Shown in pieces: positions 22,640 to 33,160 of a DNA stretch of 43,553 nt (position 1 is the stretch's first letter; the number at the start of each line of letters is the position of its first letter). The position numbers and the translations under genes are program-made. Source of the DNA: Saccoglossus kowalevskii (lineage: Eukaryota > Hemichordata > Enteropneusta > Harrimaniidae); the NCBI RefSeq assembly GCF_000003605.2, contig NW_003130861.1, forward strand, positions 94,835-138,387. The letters are read 5' to 3'. Below the pieces are notes generated by a model. It did no database searches and had not been told where the DNA came from. It worked only from the letters and a program-made list of their open reading frames with translations.

Positions 22640-22760
22640 AAGTGATTTATGGAACGCCTCTAGATGGAATGTTTGATAAGGCGGTGACAGTCGCTTCATA
22701 TCACTGCAGATACTTCTTCCGTTTACAATTGCTGCGAGTTTTTCGTAAGATTTTGAACCT
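22640..22760 (-). pseudogene. C-terminal fragment of the THAP-type transposase
   Basis: The acceptor TTTCTTTATTAG near 22761 precedes SKSYEKLAAIVNGRSICSDM, then KRLSPPYQTFHLEAFHK. The D-[MI]-K-x-L-S-P-x-x-Q-T-x-x-LE-x-FH motif is characteristic of the C-terminal catalytic part of these transposases; the LE-x-FH glutamate may be the last acidic residue of the triad. The rest of the catalytic domain, expected between here and 22997, is absent. Confidence 0.6.
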
Positions 22761-22996
22761 AATAAAGAAAATATAATGTCATGGTTTGGATAGTTTATGA
22801 GGCAAAGTCCGGGTAAGTACACTCAACCACGTCGATAATTCATATCACAGTTAGAACCCCGACTATCCTCAACATTAAGCCTCTCCAACAAAAATGTACG
22901 TTCTTCACGCACCAAAAGCTCAATCTTCAACCTGCTGTTATTTCTATATGGAAGCAACAACAATCAGGACTGACACGTACTATATTTCCGTATTAT

Positions 22997-23199
22997 TCAT
23001 AGATCCGTCGTCTTCTTCAGTAATATCGGTGATATTTTCATATTTTCGCCATCTTTTGTTTGATTGTCGTCATCGCTATCATAGTCATCCATTTCGACAT
23101 CGCTATTTTCGGGCGTGGATATATTAATTGGGTCAATGTTTCCAATATCACACTGTATAGATATACTATTTTTTTGGACGTCGGATTCTGTCTGACAGG
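22997..23199 (-). pseudogene. acidic linker exon of the THAP transposase
   Basis: The acceptor TTTTTATCAG ends at 23200 and is followed by CQTESDVQKNSISIQCDIGN, then ENSDVEMDDYDSDDDNQ. Acidic linkers with a T-Q-T / IQCDI flavour follow the THAP finger in this kind of transposase. The frame ends at 22997; a neighbouring frame continues TEEDDGSMNNTEI. Exact joining to the THAP exon is not resolved. Confidence 0.5.
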
Positions 23200-23275
23200 C
23201 TGATAAAAATAAAATAATATTAATGTCACACCTGTGATTTGCAACATAAAAGGGAAAAAATAAATTCAATGAATG

Positions 23276-24413
23276 AATTTATTGGACGCCACTCTATTTT
23301 GGGATTTTGCGTGGTAAAGATAGAGAAATCCACGTGTGTAAAACAATAGTAGAAAACAAACAATAGCTCTCCTTCGTGCAGCAACTCGCATACAAGAGCT
23401 CTTGTTCCGAGGGTTCCACAGGGTGGGGTGGAGTAATGCAGCTTGTCAGGGCGAAAGCTCTGAAATACGAGACTACATTCAATGAATGTCGCGGCAATTT
23501 AGTCGCGCGCATCCGAAACAACAAAACGCAGCCAGTTCACTTCAAAACACTTTTAACTCTCTCATACGGGTCAGGGGTCTCACCTAAATAAGTCCGTGTT
23601 CGGTGAATAGCCTTTATCACGTCGCCGGCGTATCTGAACTCCGTGCAAACTAGCGGTAATACTTCTGATCCCGGTCTTCGTGTAGCCACCTTGTCCTGTA
23701 CGGCGTGCAAGTCTGTTTGTTTTTGAACTGTTATCTTCGTCCTGTCTCCTCCCGCTTTCAGATTTCCTTGCTTCACTCACTTAGCTCAAGTGTTCACAAG
23801 TCCAATCCCGCAACAGATTCACTCCGATGATACTGTCTACCAGCTATCTCTGGCAGGAAAAATCACCGTCCAGTAGAAATTACGTTCACTAACTTAGACG
23901 CGTCTCCAACCTCTCCATGTTCTTTTTTCTTCTTTCTCCCCGACGTCTTCCGTGTCAACCCGAACTTGGCCTCGTAACGGTTACATCATCATATAAGAAC
24001 ACGCCGGGTGATCGTGATATAAACACCACGGTAATTGTAATAGTTTGTCTGGTGGGTGTTTGTAGTCGGTATAAAAATTCACTTCAATGCGGTCCAACCT
24101 GTAAACTCGTAACATCAAGTACCAGCTGTAATAATTACATGTAGTGGTGCACTGAGGTGACTCTCAAAGCTGTTCCCATGGCAACACACTTCAGTGCGGT
24201 TCCTCGCCGTCGTTGGCTCCATGACGTGTCGCTGCGCCTCCCTACCCATGCGGCTACTCAATGATCGTGGTTAAATAAAAATCCCCTGTACACAATCACG
24301 TCAGAAACAAACGTCCCTATCTCGACGCAATCACAAAAACAGTGCTAATTATAAAAAACTTGTTACCATGTGTAACATTAACAAACACACATACGGACAA
24401 GCCGGTAGGCTGG
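23276..24413. other. GC-richer segment inside the 6 kb transposon, unassigned
   Basis: Base composition rises markedly from about 23370 to 24470. Overlapping open frames on both strands near 23400-23780 reflect low stop density rather than a recognisable protein. It could be another inserted element (an LTR-like piece is possible) or internal sequence of the transposon. I found no end repeats. Confidence 0.3.
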
Positions 24414-26031
24414 TTGGCGATCCGCTCCGCTCAAAAACAAGCACCATGTTTTTGGCTGTTTCCATGGTGTGACATAAACGTGAAGCTAACGTCGGTTTAT
24501 AACTAATACGAAGTTCGCAAACACCATTCAGTTTTTAGAAGTCACTTAGTTTATTACTAGGACCACAATCACTCTCCTAGTCAAGTGACTGTGCTAGGAC
24601 GTATTCTGCTATTACATTTATTATTTCCAAGCGTTTCCTGTAAATGCTGGAAAGCGAAATGGTAAATATTTACCTAAATTGCAGTGTGTTGACCTTCATA
24701 ATAATATACTTCATAATGCAAAACATTAGTCACGGTGAGTTATTTAAATATACGACTCCTAATCGAAAAATATGACCACAGTCCAGAATTTCAGACAGAT
24801 ATTAAAAAACCTAAGAGCATATCAAAAGCATTTACTCTAAAATATAAAAAAGAACTGCAGTCAAAAGTCAAGAATGCCAGCAAATAAAGGACTCTGCCCC
24901 ACAATCCTTTGTGCGCATTATTAAGGACACGCGCAAAAAACTGTACCACGCTTGTCAAATCTGGGTCAAATATACAGTACGCTACTATCTTGCCACAGTG
25001 GAGTGTTCGGTGACCATTGAATTAGCCCGTGATTCATATTTTATGTGTATTAATTTATTCATCAATTTTCGTGACTGACAGTACTGCCCAAATTTTAGTC
25101 AAAAAAACGCAACTGGTGAAACGGAAGAGCATTGCCAGGCGATGGACGCGGGGCTCTTTGGCGATGACCGCATAGAGGTCAAAATACGAGTTCGTTAAAT
25201 ATGGCTCTTCCATTTCGCCCCCTCCGGAATGTTCTACTTTCGCAGCCTAATCGCAGGTTTTTCGAAAAACGTCGAAAAAACACAAGAATTAGTAGAAATG
25301 TTCCTGTTTTGGGCGGATTATTGATGGAGAATAATGTCTTTATTACAAAAATGCTGAAAAACCGTGAGTTGTTGCCTTAGTTATTTTTTTATTGGTGAAA
25401 AACTGCGAACTCAGCAAATTTGGTTGCACAACTTCCCTTTATCATATACACCCAGCGACACCGATAAAACTGGTAGGAGGTAATACATTTGGGGCGAAAG
25501 TATTCAAAAATCAGTTTTTGGATGTTGCAATGGCAATGGTGGGCCAGGATTGTTTTCCAATTAGTGACGGCACGACCTACCTGTGAAGTATGAACAAAAC
25601 CGGCCGAGCCCAAAACAATCACAGAGGAGTTAAAAGCCGTTGCTGGTGAAAAGTTACCTCAACTTTAGGGTCAAATTTCTCGGTAATGAAAACAGATATC
25701 AAATGGTAACTTTGTGCCCACACTCAAGCTGAGTAGAATGAGCTATGTTTGAAGTATTTTATCCCAAATTTGTAGGAGATACATTTGGCGCAAAGCTATC
25801 CAAAAATAAGTTTTTTGGCTGTTGCTATGGCAACGGTGGGCCAAAAAAATTTTCCAGATTTTTCCTTATAACTAGGGTTAAGGTGTGACCTACCTGCCAA
25901 GTTTGAACGAAATCGGCCAAGCCAAAAAAATCACAGAAGAAATAATACGTGAACACTGGAAATGTACACACACAGACACACACAACGACAAAAGTGATTA
26001 TAAGGGCAATCCTAGCGGAGCGGATCGCCAA
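24414..26031. mobile_element. 1.6 kb non-autonomous element with 18 bp inverted ends TTGGCGATCCGCTCCGCT
   Basis: TTGGCGATCCGCTCCGCT starts at 24414, and its exact reverse complement ends at 26031. The right 880 bp (about 25150-26031) matches 42674-43553 in reverse orientation with few differences, which fixes this end of the family. Within it, two diverged monomers of about 314 bp lie in tandem; each carries a CAGGTAGGTC block and an AAAAAACTGATTTTTG-like block. ORFs in it are not convincing. No clear target duplication is visible. Confidence 0.65.
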
Positions 26032-26727
26032 TAAATATTTGATACATGTATGTATATAATGGCAAAGTAACTCTATATCTTTCGTTCTGCTCTTGAAATT
26101 CGTTTGTATTTTAGATGATCTTTTACGAGGAGCCACAGTTTGGCACTCTATAGACTCCGTTAAAACCTATATTAAATAAATATGACGGAAAAAAAGAACA
26201 CAATAAATAACAACCTATATTATGACATAATCTTTTTATTTCAGTACTCGGAAGCTACTCGGCTATGACACCGTAACTAATCTTTTATTTTATAATCACT
26301 TCAGCTGTCTGGCACACATTATCTACTGTCTGATCATCGGAAGGTTTCACAGTCTACTGCAACACTGCTTTGCTTCCTGCATTTAACTCGGTTATTTGTT
26401 GAATAATCTATTTTAGAATCGACGGGCACATTGGACAGTAAAAAAAAGTTTAGCCAACGGAAAGGTGTAAATTAATGTCATATGATTAGTTTCCGCGATG
26501 GCCCGACATGAAAAGGACTCACTTTAAAAAGTGTAAGCACCGGATGTATATCTTATGAGGTGACATCCTAATAATATTCGTAGATAAACAAGGTGATTTT
26601 CACCGAAATTGTTGAGTATTCTTATTTTTAAATACATATATTGAATGAGATACAGACGCAGTACGTCCTGATCTAGTTTACACTAATCTGACGCCTCTGT
26701 CGCTTTTCAAAACCGGGTCGCCTGACT

Positions 26728-27010
26728 TCACTGCCTCGCTCTGTCATTTTTAGAAAATATCGTCGGTACTGCATCTTTTCGTAGTCTTATTCTCAACAAG
26801 CCAAATTGTTCTTCTACAAAAATTTGTTCCGGATTTATAAAACATGATGTAGCGAAATGATCACTGCACATCATACTGTACTTCTCTCTCTTCGTTTTGA
26901 CGAATGCTGTCCAGAGTCTCTGTATTTTTATCTCCGTTGGAAAAAAGAACAAACTGACGCCGTCACTTTTTGTTTTTGCTGCAATCAGCCACTATGCATC
27001 GCTTTACCAT
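26728..27010 (-). pseudogene. THAP zinc-finger exon of the element's transposase
   Basis: The minus-strand start at 27010 gives MVKRCIVADCSKNKK. One base shift follows, then GVSLFFFPTEIKIQRLWTAF, SMMCSDHFATSCFINPEQIF and LRKDAVPTIF. This is a complete THAP C2CH finger: C-x4-C near the start, W in RLW, CSDHF for the C-x2-H pair, and the closing AVPTIF. THAP domains bind transposon ends. The first Cys pair is out of frame with the rest because of the shift near 26965. A donor-like CA|GTGAAG lies at the exon end. Confidence 0.85.
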
Positions 27011-27106
27011 GACTAGCACGAGTTTCCAATAAAGAAGCAAAGACTCTTTGATGCGGTAAAGAACTTCTTCCTACTTCAGCTTACACAGTACACCGTACGA
27101 TGCATG

Positions 27107-27309
27107 TTCTACTTATTACGTCACGTGACAAATAAGTGCGTTTTCTCTGGGCCGGTAGCGAACGAGGCTAGATGTGGCACAGTTTTTAGACGATTTTCGA
27201 AAAATGACTCGAATTTGATCGGGTAAACGACATTTTCTAGACAGTTCATACTATGATATATCATTTGGCGTCTTTAAAAGGGGGTCGTCGTCGTTGTTGT
27301 ACTTTACTT
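27107..27309. repeat. right terminal inverted repeat of the 6 kb transposon
   Basis: Reverse complement of 21254-21411 with two insertions: about 18 bases near 27276-27293 and about 25 bases near 27181-27205 relative to the left copy. It contains GTCACGTGAC. The THAP gene starts about 97 bases inside it. Confidence 0.88.
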
Positions 27310-27313
27310 TTAA

Positions 27314-28864
27314 GACAAGGAACACATTTAAAAAATCCATGGAAAAATTAGATGATTCTTGTAAACAACTAGCAACAAACATTGTACAGCCCACCAAAGA
27401 ACATATTCCAAATCTTAATAATATGCTGTTTACTGTAGCTGAATCTAAATACAAGAATGAATGAGCAGTAGCACATATTCACACACAAATACCAGTCAAG
27501 TGATTTATCACAATTTTAAATACTGGATGCAGTTAAAAGTACTGATCCATCTTTTTGGAATTGTCACCATAAACAAGATTGAAAGAGCAGCATTGTATAT
27601 AACAAAATTAGTTGGGCTTCTGTAATGCACCTCTTTGAACAAACACAAGCGCATCCTTAAAGTTTTTTACAACATACATAACAAATAATTGTATATATAT
27701 TACGCAACACCTTTGCTGAGAGTGTCGATTCTCAGTGGATCAACAAAATTGATCACTTTACTCAATTTATTCTGTGTCACATGCTCAAAATCAAAATCCA
27801 GGGACAAAATATTGTTGGCACAAGCAGAAGAAACATTTGCAAGCTCTTTTGCAAGTGTTGACAACATTGATATTGGCCAACCATATGCTGGTGTCTCAAG
27901 TACATTTCAAAACCGATGAATTCTTGCTACTTATTATAAAGCAGTTGAACTAAAAAAGCCTAATGTGGTAATGGTATTGTTGTAGGCAGCACATGACGCC
28001 GTAAAATGTCCGAGGTATATTGTGCGTGCCAACAAAGTTCACTTTTCAAATGTATAGCTGTAGCTTCCCACCCATTACTGAGATAGATTGATTGAGACAG
28101 AGTTGCAACAAAAAATCAATTCTTTACTGAGATTCTGTGGTGTTTCTATGTATAACAATGTCCAGTTGAACTAAGCAACAACTATGTATAGTTGGTAGCA
28201 ATTTTGTCTCATACAACACGGATATGGCCTTTTTTCTTGCTTATCAATTGACCCTGAAATCAGAGGGAAATGTTTATAAACCATATACAATAAATACATC
28301 TGGGTACGACTCTCGCATTTTCTTGTGAACATGGAAAAGCTGCTTTTCTGTGGGAATTTTAGCTCCACTGTCGACACAGTGGAGATGTTCATATTACTGA
28401 TTGTCCGTCGTCATCAACTTTACAATTTCAACTTCTTCTTCGAAACCGCAAGTCAGAATGTTTTCAAATTTGACATGCAAGTACCTTGTATGGTTCTTTC
28501 TCAGATTTATTCATTTCATGTAAAAAACTGAATGTCTGATTACTTTGATAATACATATATAGGTACTACTTGTGGACCTCTCTCAGATTTGTTCATTTCG
28601 TATGATATCTTTAATTCTCTAATTTCGATGAATATTTTTGTCATTGTTGCCAAGTCAGAATTAGAAAGGAAGATGATATCATGCCTAATGCAACTGCATT
28701 AAAATATCATTGGTTGAGAACATGCTTCATTTCTAATTTATGGTTGAATGTTATTAACTGACAATGAAAATTGTGGGTATGTTGTAAATGATACTATCTC
28801 CTTTGTGGGATTCTAAAAGAAAACCTATCCAAGGTAGGGGGAAGAAGTAGCCTGTTACACCAAA
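27314..28864. other. no gene assigned; short duplicated segment at 28490-28605
   Basis: A 76-codon ORF at 27689-27919 ends near a protein-like stretch (LATYYKAVELKKPN in the frame continuing past its stop) but matches nothing I know. TTCTTTCTCAGATTTATTCA (about 28496) recurs as CTCTCTCAGATTTGTTCATT (about 28578). Parts of 28560-28640 also resemble 37570-37620 and 38220-38260, suggesting a dispersed repeat. Confidence 0.35.
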
Positions 28865-29092
28865 GGCAGCAAGTGCAAACAATCTGGCTGCAAAAACAAA
28901 GTATGTAAATATAGAGAACTGCAACATTATTGTGATCCAGTGTGTTTATATTATTTTGAATTTTGAGCACATTGAGTATGACCTGTCTGAAGATAATGTA
29001 GTGGAGATGTCTGAATTAGATGATGAAATTGATTCAGACTTAGTTTCACATGGTGATTATTTTCTCTGGAACTCAATCTGTAGGAAATTGTA
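28865..29092 (+). pseudogene. tesmin/TSO1-like CXC remnant followed by an acidic tail
   Basis: Frame 28865: GSKCKQSGCKNKVCKYREL, then YCDPVC before a stop. The spacing C-x-C/K..SGC..K.CK...L..C...C is half of a cysteine-rich CXC module like that ending several invertebrate transposon proteins. In another frame the text continues EYDLSEDNVVEMSELDDEID to a stop at 29090. It is short and broken; assignment by motif only. Confidence 0.4.
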
Positions 29093-29272
29093 ATTTGTTA
29101 GTTAGCCTTGATGTCGGCATTTTCATTTGCGGGGTAATTTTTGAACAGTGCACAGTTTTGTATTTTTTTGGATCAGCATTCTAAACCACTTCCTTAATTA
29201 CCTACCCAAAACCTAAATGAAACATTAGGTCTAATGTTATGAGATATTACATTTATTTTATATGACTCTTGA
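29093..29272. other. spacer before the tandem duplication
   Basis: AT-rich, no features. Confidence 0.35.
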
Positions 29273-30686
29273 TATATACAATTTGGATTAATAGATATTT
29301 TATATGACTCGCTGAGTTACATAGATACAAGTAATCTACAATATATTGTTCTTGGCATTCATAAAATAGGTAAAACTATTCAGCAAAAGGCTGAATACAG
29401 TGATAGTGCGGTCTACATACAAAAANNNNNNNNNNNNNNNNNNNNNNNNNNNNNNNNNNNNNNNNNNNNNNNNNNNNNNNNNNNNNNNNNNNNNNNNNNN
29501 NNNNNNNNNNNNNNNNNNNNNNNNNNNNNNNNNNNNNNNNNNNNNNNNNNNNNNNNNNNNNNNNNNNNNNNNNNNNNNNNNNNNNNNNNNNNNNNNNNNN
29601 NNNNNNNNNNNNNNNNNNNNNNNNNNNNNNNNNNNNNNNNNNNNNNNNNNNNNNNNNNNNNNNNNNNNNNNNNNNNNNNNNNNNNNNNNNNNNNNNNNNN
29701 NNNNNNNNNNNNNNNNNNNNNNNNNNNNNNNNNNNNNNNNNNNNNNNNNNNNNNNNNNNNNNNNNNNNNNNNNNNNNNNNNNNNNNNNNNNNNNNNNNNN
29801 NNNNNNNNNNNNNNNNNNNNNNNNNNNNNNNNNNNNNNNNNNNNNNNNNNNNNNNNNNNNNNNNNNNNNNNNNNNNNNNNNNNNNNNNNNNNNNNNNNNN
29901 NNNNNNNNNNNNNNNNNNNNNNNNNNNNNNNNNNNNNNNNNNNNNNNNNNNNNNNNNNNNNNNNNNNNNNNNNNNNNNNNNNNNNNNNNNNNNNNNNNNN
30001 NNNNNNNNNNNNNNNNNNNNNNNNNNNNNNNNNNNNNNNNNNNNNNNNNNNNNNNNNNNNNNNNNNNNNNNNNNNNNNNNNNNNNNNNNNNNNNNNNNNN
30101 NNNNNNNNNNNNNNNNNNNNNNNNNNNNNNNNNNNNNNNNNNNNNNNNNNNNNNNNNNNNNNNNNNNNNNNNNNNNNNNNNNNNNNNNNNNNNNNNNNNN
30201 NNNNNNNNNNNNNNNNNNNNNNNNNNNNNNNNNNTTCTCCACTAGGTATATGCCCATGGAGGTCAACGAAATTAGATATTGTTTAATCCAATCACTGACA
30301 TTTATATACAATTTGGATTAATAGATATTTTATATGACTCGCTGAGTTACATAGATATAAGTAATCTACAATATATTGTTCTTGGCATACATAAAATAGG
30401 TAAAACTATTCAGCAAAAGGCTGAATACAGTGATAGTGCGGTCTACATACAAAATACATACACAAATATGTAGGTTCAATGTCTACTTTTTTATTTCATC
30501 TAACGAAAAAATCGTGAATATATCCCATCAAACAAGTTTGGGGAGTCATGCCAATTATAACATTTGGAGTTCAGATGGATAGGATGTGTGCAGAAGGTGT
30601 GTTTTGTAAAATAACAGTATTTCTCCACTAGGTATATGCCCATGGAGGTCAACGAAATTAGATATTGTTTAATCCAATCACTGACA
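29273..30686. repeat. tandem duplication of a roughly 384 bp unit interrupted by an assembly gap
   Basis: 29273-29425 matches 30303-30455 with only two or three differences, and 30235-30300 matches 30621-30686. The second copy is complete (30303-30686); the first is its two ends around the gap. An open frame (IHKIGKTIQQKAEYSDSA) is kept in both copies but is not a recognised protein. Confidence 0.85.
29426..30234. other. assembly gap, 809 N
   Basis: Unknown bases. Predicted ORFs spanning it on both strands are artefacts of translating N. Confidence 0.99.
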
Positions 30687-32198
30687 CACGGTTTGCAGTG
30701 ACATTCACTTTATCGCGAATTAACCTTAATTTGTCCTTAAAAACACGGTCACACAAAATAAATGTCAGTACTGCTGTAGCTTAACAGTCTGAATCAAATT
30801 TATAATAACTTGGATTGGTAATTAAATGAAAATGTAGAAAGGAAAATAGCAATTATAATTAAGTAAGCATGAATTAAGTACTTATTAAATTTAAATCGCT
30901 ATAGTCCAAGTAGATGAGATAAGTGCAGTTCAAAAGGCCATAAAGCCTTTATACCTGCCCTTTGAACTTCCCAACTTATAATCAATATGTATGAGAAATA
31001 TCAGGAGTGCAAATGACTTAAGACATTCCATACATGCCTTCCCTATATCCAGCCATCCATTCGATGTATTACTCAGCAATTGATTACACATAGGGCATGA
31101 TAGATGTCATTTTTGTGAATAAACCATCATTAAAAATAAAGGAAATATATTTATCTAATTTTAAATTGTTTTATATAGCTCTGTCCTACATGTTTAAAAG
31201 CAAAAACACATCGTCAATATATTTCTGCACATACTCCGCCATTTTGTTTTGCCCTGTGAGACACTACAGCTCATTAACATATTATATAGTTTATGCAAAT
31301 CCCATCTCAGCGTGTATAAACACTTTAACATGGTGCACAGCTCTGGTGCCAAGCGTGGTTCTAGCTGCAGATGGTGCCTCTACTAATAGATGGAAATGCA
31401 TACACCCGAGTATTCCACATTTGTAGGAGTTTTCAGTGCAAGGATTACTTTCTCCCATGCCATCGTATGGCCACAGGAAGTCCAAACCAATCAAAGCAGA
31501 TCAACAAGAGGCTGCAATGGAACACAACACCTGCAACAAGAGAAGGAATGAGTGGTCATGGTAGAAGGCACCGGAGACCATTGAAAATACATTAAAAAAA
31601 ACTTCTTACACAGTGGGCACTAGTGGAATGAGGTTATCATGTCATCAATTAAGAAAAAACTCATGACTGAATCATTTCTGTTTTTTATTTTGAACCAGAT
31701 ATTGGAACAATTAATAATATGAACCGGAAATAACTGTCCCACCTTTGAACTTAAATTAAATTCACATGTAATTTTCAGCTCTGTTGCTAGTTGTTGAACA
31801 AGTTGATTTGCAAGCGAAACTAAATCAACACCACATTTCCTCACTGCTTCAAATTAACCAACAGGTAATTTGTTCAATATGTACGATTCAGCTGATTGTG
31901 TACCTTCCATATCTGCTTCGTCAAAATCATCAGCTACTAGATTTTTCTCATATCCATGGCCTGCAGACAAAATATTTTGTGGGTGATAATCATTGGTGTA
32001 ATTGTATGTGTTCACTGGTGGCTGTATACTTAAAGACGGTTGTGCAGATTGCCGAGAGGTACCTGAGACTGGTGTGAAAATAGCAGTAGTGATATTTTTT
32101 GTGCATCTTTACAGAAAGCAGTATTACAAACTTTGTGATCACCAGAACAGTGATTGCATTATGTTTCAATGCACACGGAAGGCACATTACACACCAAT
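30687..32198. other. no gene recognised
   Basis: Several 60-110 codon ORFs on both strands (31097, 31291, 31784, 32002) lack any recognisable motif and overlap one another. Nothing is called. Confidence 0.35.
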
Positions 32199-32325
32199 CT
32201 GATTACAATCCGATGTAGGTATGAGGCTCCAATTTTTTTTTTTATATTCAAATTAAAATACAAATAAATATAAAGTGTCATAAAAAATAAATGGAGCCTC
32301 ATACATACATCGGATTTTAATCACA
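32199..32325. mobile_element. palindromic MITE-like element, about 38 bp arms
   Basis: The left arm contains AATCCGATGTAGGTATGAGG followed by CTCCA. The reverse complement of the right arm contains AATCCGATGTATGTATGAGG followed by CTCCA. The arms are separated by about 50 bases of A/T-rich sequence. Such hairpins are typical of small MITEs or foldback relics. A similar single arm occurs at 13982-14020. Confidence 0.65.
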
Positions 32326-32739
32326 TTGATCACACCACAGTAAGTCCACCTCTTCTTTTCAGGGTTGGATGTATTTCCAGATTTCGTACTACGATTTCAC
32401 AGTATGGTTAGCACAATATATCTTTTTAGATTATCTACCATATTTGACACTGCTGTCACAATAACCAATAACATAGATGTCTTTCAGGACAACTCAATCG
32501 TTCTGTGATAATATCAGTCTGGTGAACCGGGATTTCTTGTCCTGATTTTTGTTTGCCTATTGCTGCAGTATTTATTTCTGATGCCCCAAAATAAAGTTGG
32601 TTCAGTGATACAACAGACACTTAATTACGGTTTGTTGCGTCAAAGGGTTTTTGAAACTATCTATAAAAATGCGGTTAAGCATTGATGATCTTCAACCAGT
32701 ACTTGAAGTACAACCTTGATGTCTAAAATAACTTGACCC
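32326..32739. other. no gene recognised
   Basis: No coding frame or repeat; may include the decayed C-terminal part of the minus-strand Mutator-like remnant. Confidence 0.35.
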
Positions 32740-33160
32740 CTAAGCAACAGGGGCAGCCATCACTAGCAGCTGCTGCTTGGACAGCGATGTAAGCCTGAAT
32801 GCACGCGTCAGCGAGTTTTCAAACGGATTTGTTTGACCGTCCAGGATGCCTCCAGTGTCTTTACAAATAATGACTGCCACACTCGATGTAGTTTTACAGG
32901 ATTGTTTGCTACATCCTTCATAAACAATGACAGTAATAATACAAGACACTGTTTCGTTGAAATTACCTTTAATTTCCTCTATTCCCTGCAATATCTCCTC
33001 ATTTAGCTTGTCATACCATTCCCCCCTACACATTTTTTTATTGAGGCCAGGATTGCTAGAAATTCATTTAGACGTGACGCACCACCGCCAGTGTTAACAG
33101 AATAACGTTTCTTGCATTTTGATTCCCTTAGGTTCCATTTCACACCCTGCACATTTGAAC
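32740..33160 (-). pseudogene. second Mutator-like transposase remnant (different subfamily)
   Basis: From the 5' end on minus: SKCKKRYSVNTGGGASRLNE then FLAIL (33130-33065). After a frame change comes GEWYDKLNEEILQGIEEIKG (about 33020). Then follows CIITVIVYEGCSKQSCKTTS and SVAVIICKDTGGIL (32945-32830). The GGGAS-LNEFLA block, the W..L..E..A-EE spacing and the ITVI-D-GGWSKRSHK-like block are the successive hallmarks of the Mutator-like transposase domain. Here the DGGW is degraded to YEGC, so the conserved Asp is lost. The frame then runs out of similarity. It differs in subfamily from the copy at 8968-11520. Confidence 0.65.

Larger units (their letters stand above)
21254..27309. mobile_element. 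6 kb two-gene DNA transposon with long TIRs (THAP transposase plus P2X7-ballast-like gene), decayed and nested
   Basis: The outer repeats (21254-21411 and 27107-27309) are inverted copies of each other. Both are flanked by TTAA (21250-21253 and 27310-27313), although alignment at the extreme tips is loose. One gene starts just inside each repeat and both read inwards: the ballast-like gene on plus from 21430, the THAP transposase on minus from 27010. The transposase catalytic middle is not found. A GC-richer segment (23276-24413) and a second element (24414-26031) sit between. THAP plus TTAA would suit a Kolobok-type element, but this is inference. Both copies of the genes are broken, so this copy is non-autonomous. 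Confidence 0.72.

Noticed and set aside
29376-30311. Long ORFs on both strands across the N gap
   Set aside because: They consist almost entirely of untranslated N; no evidence of coding.
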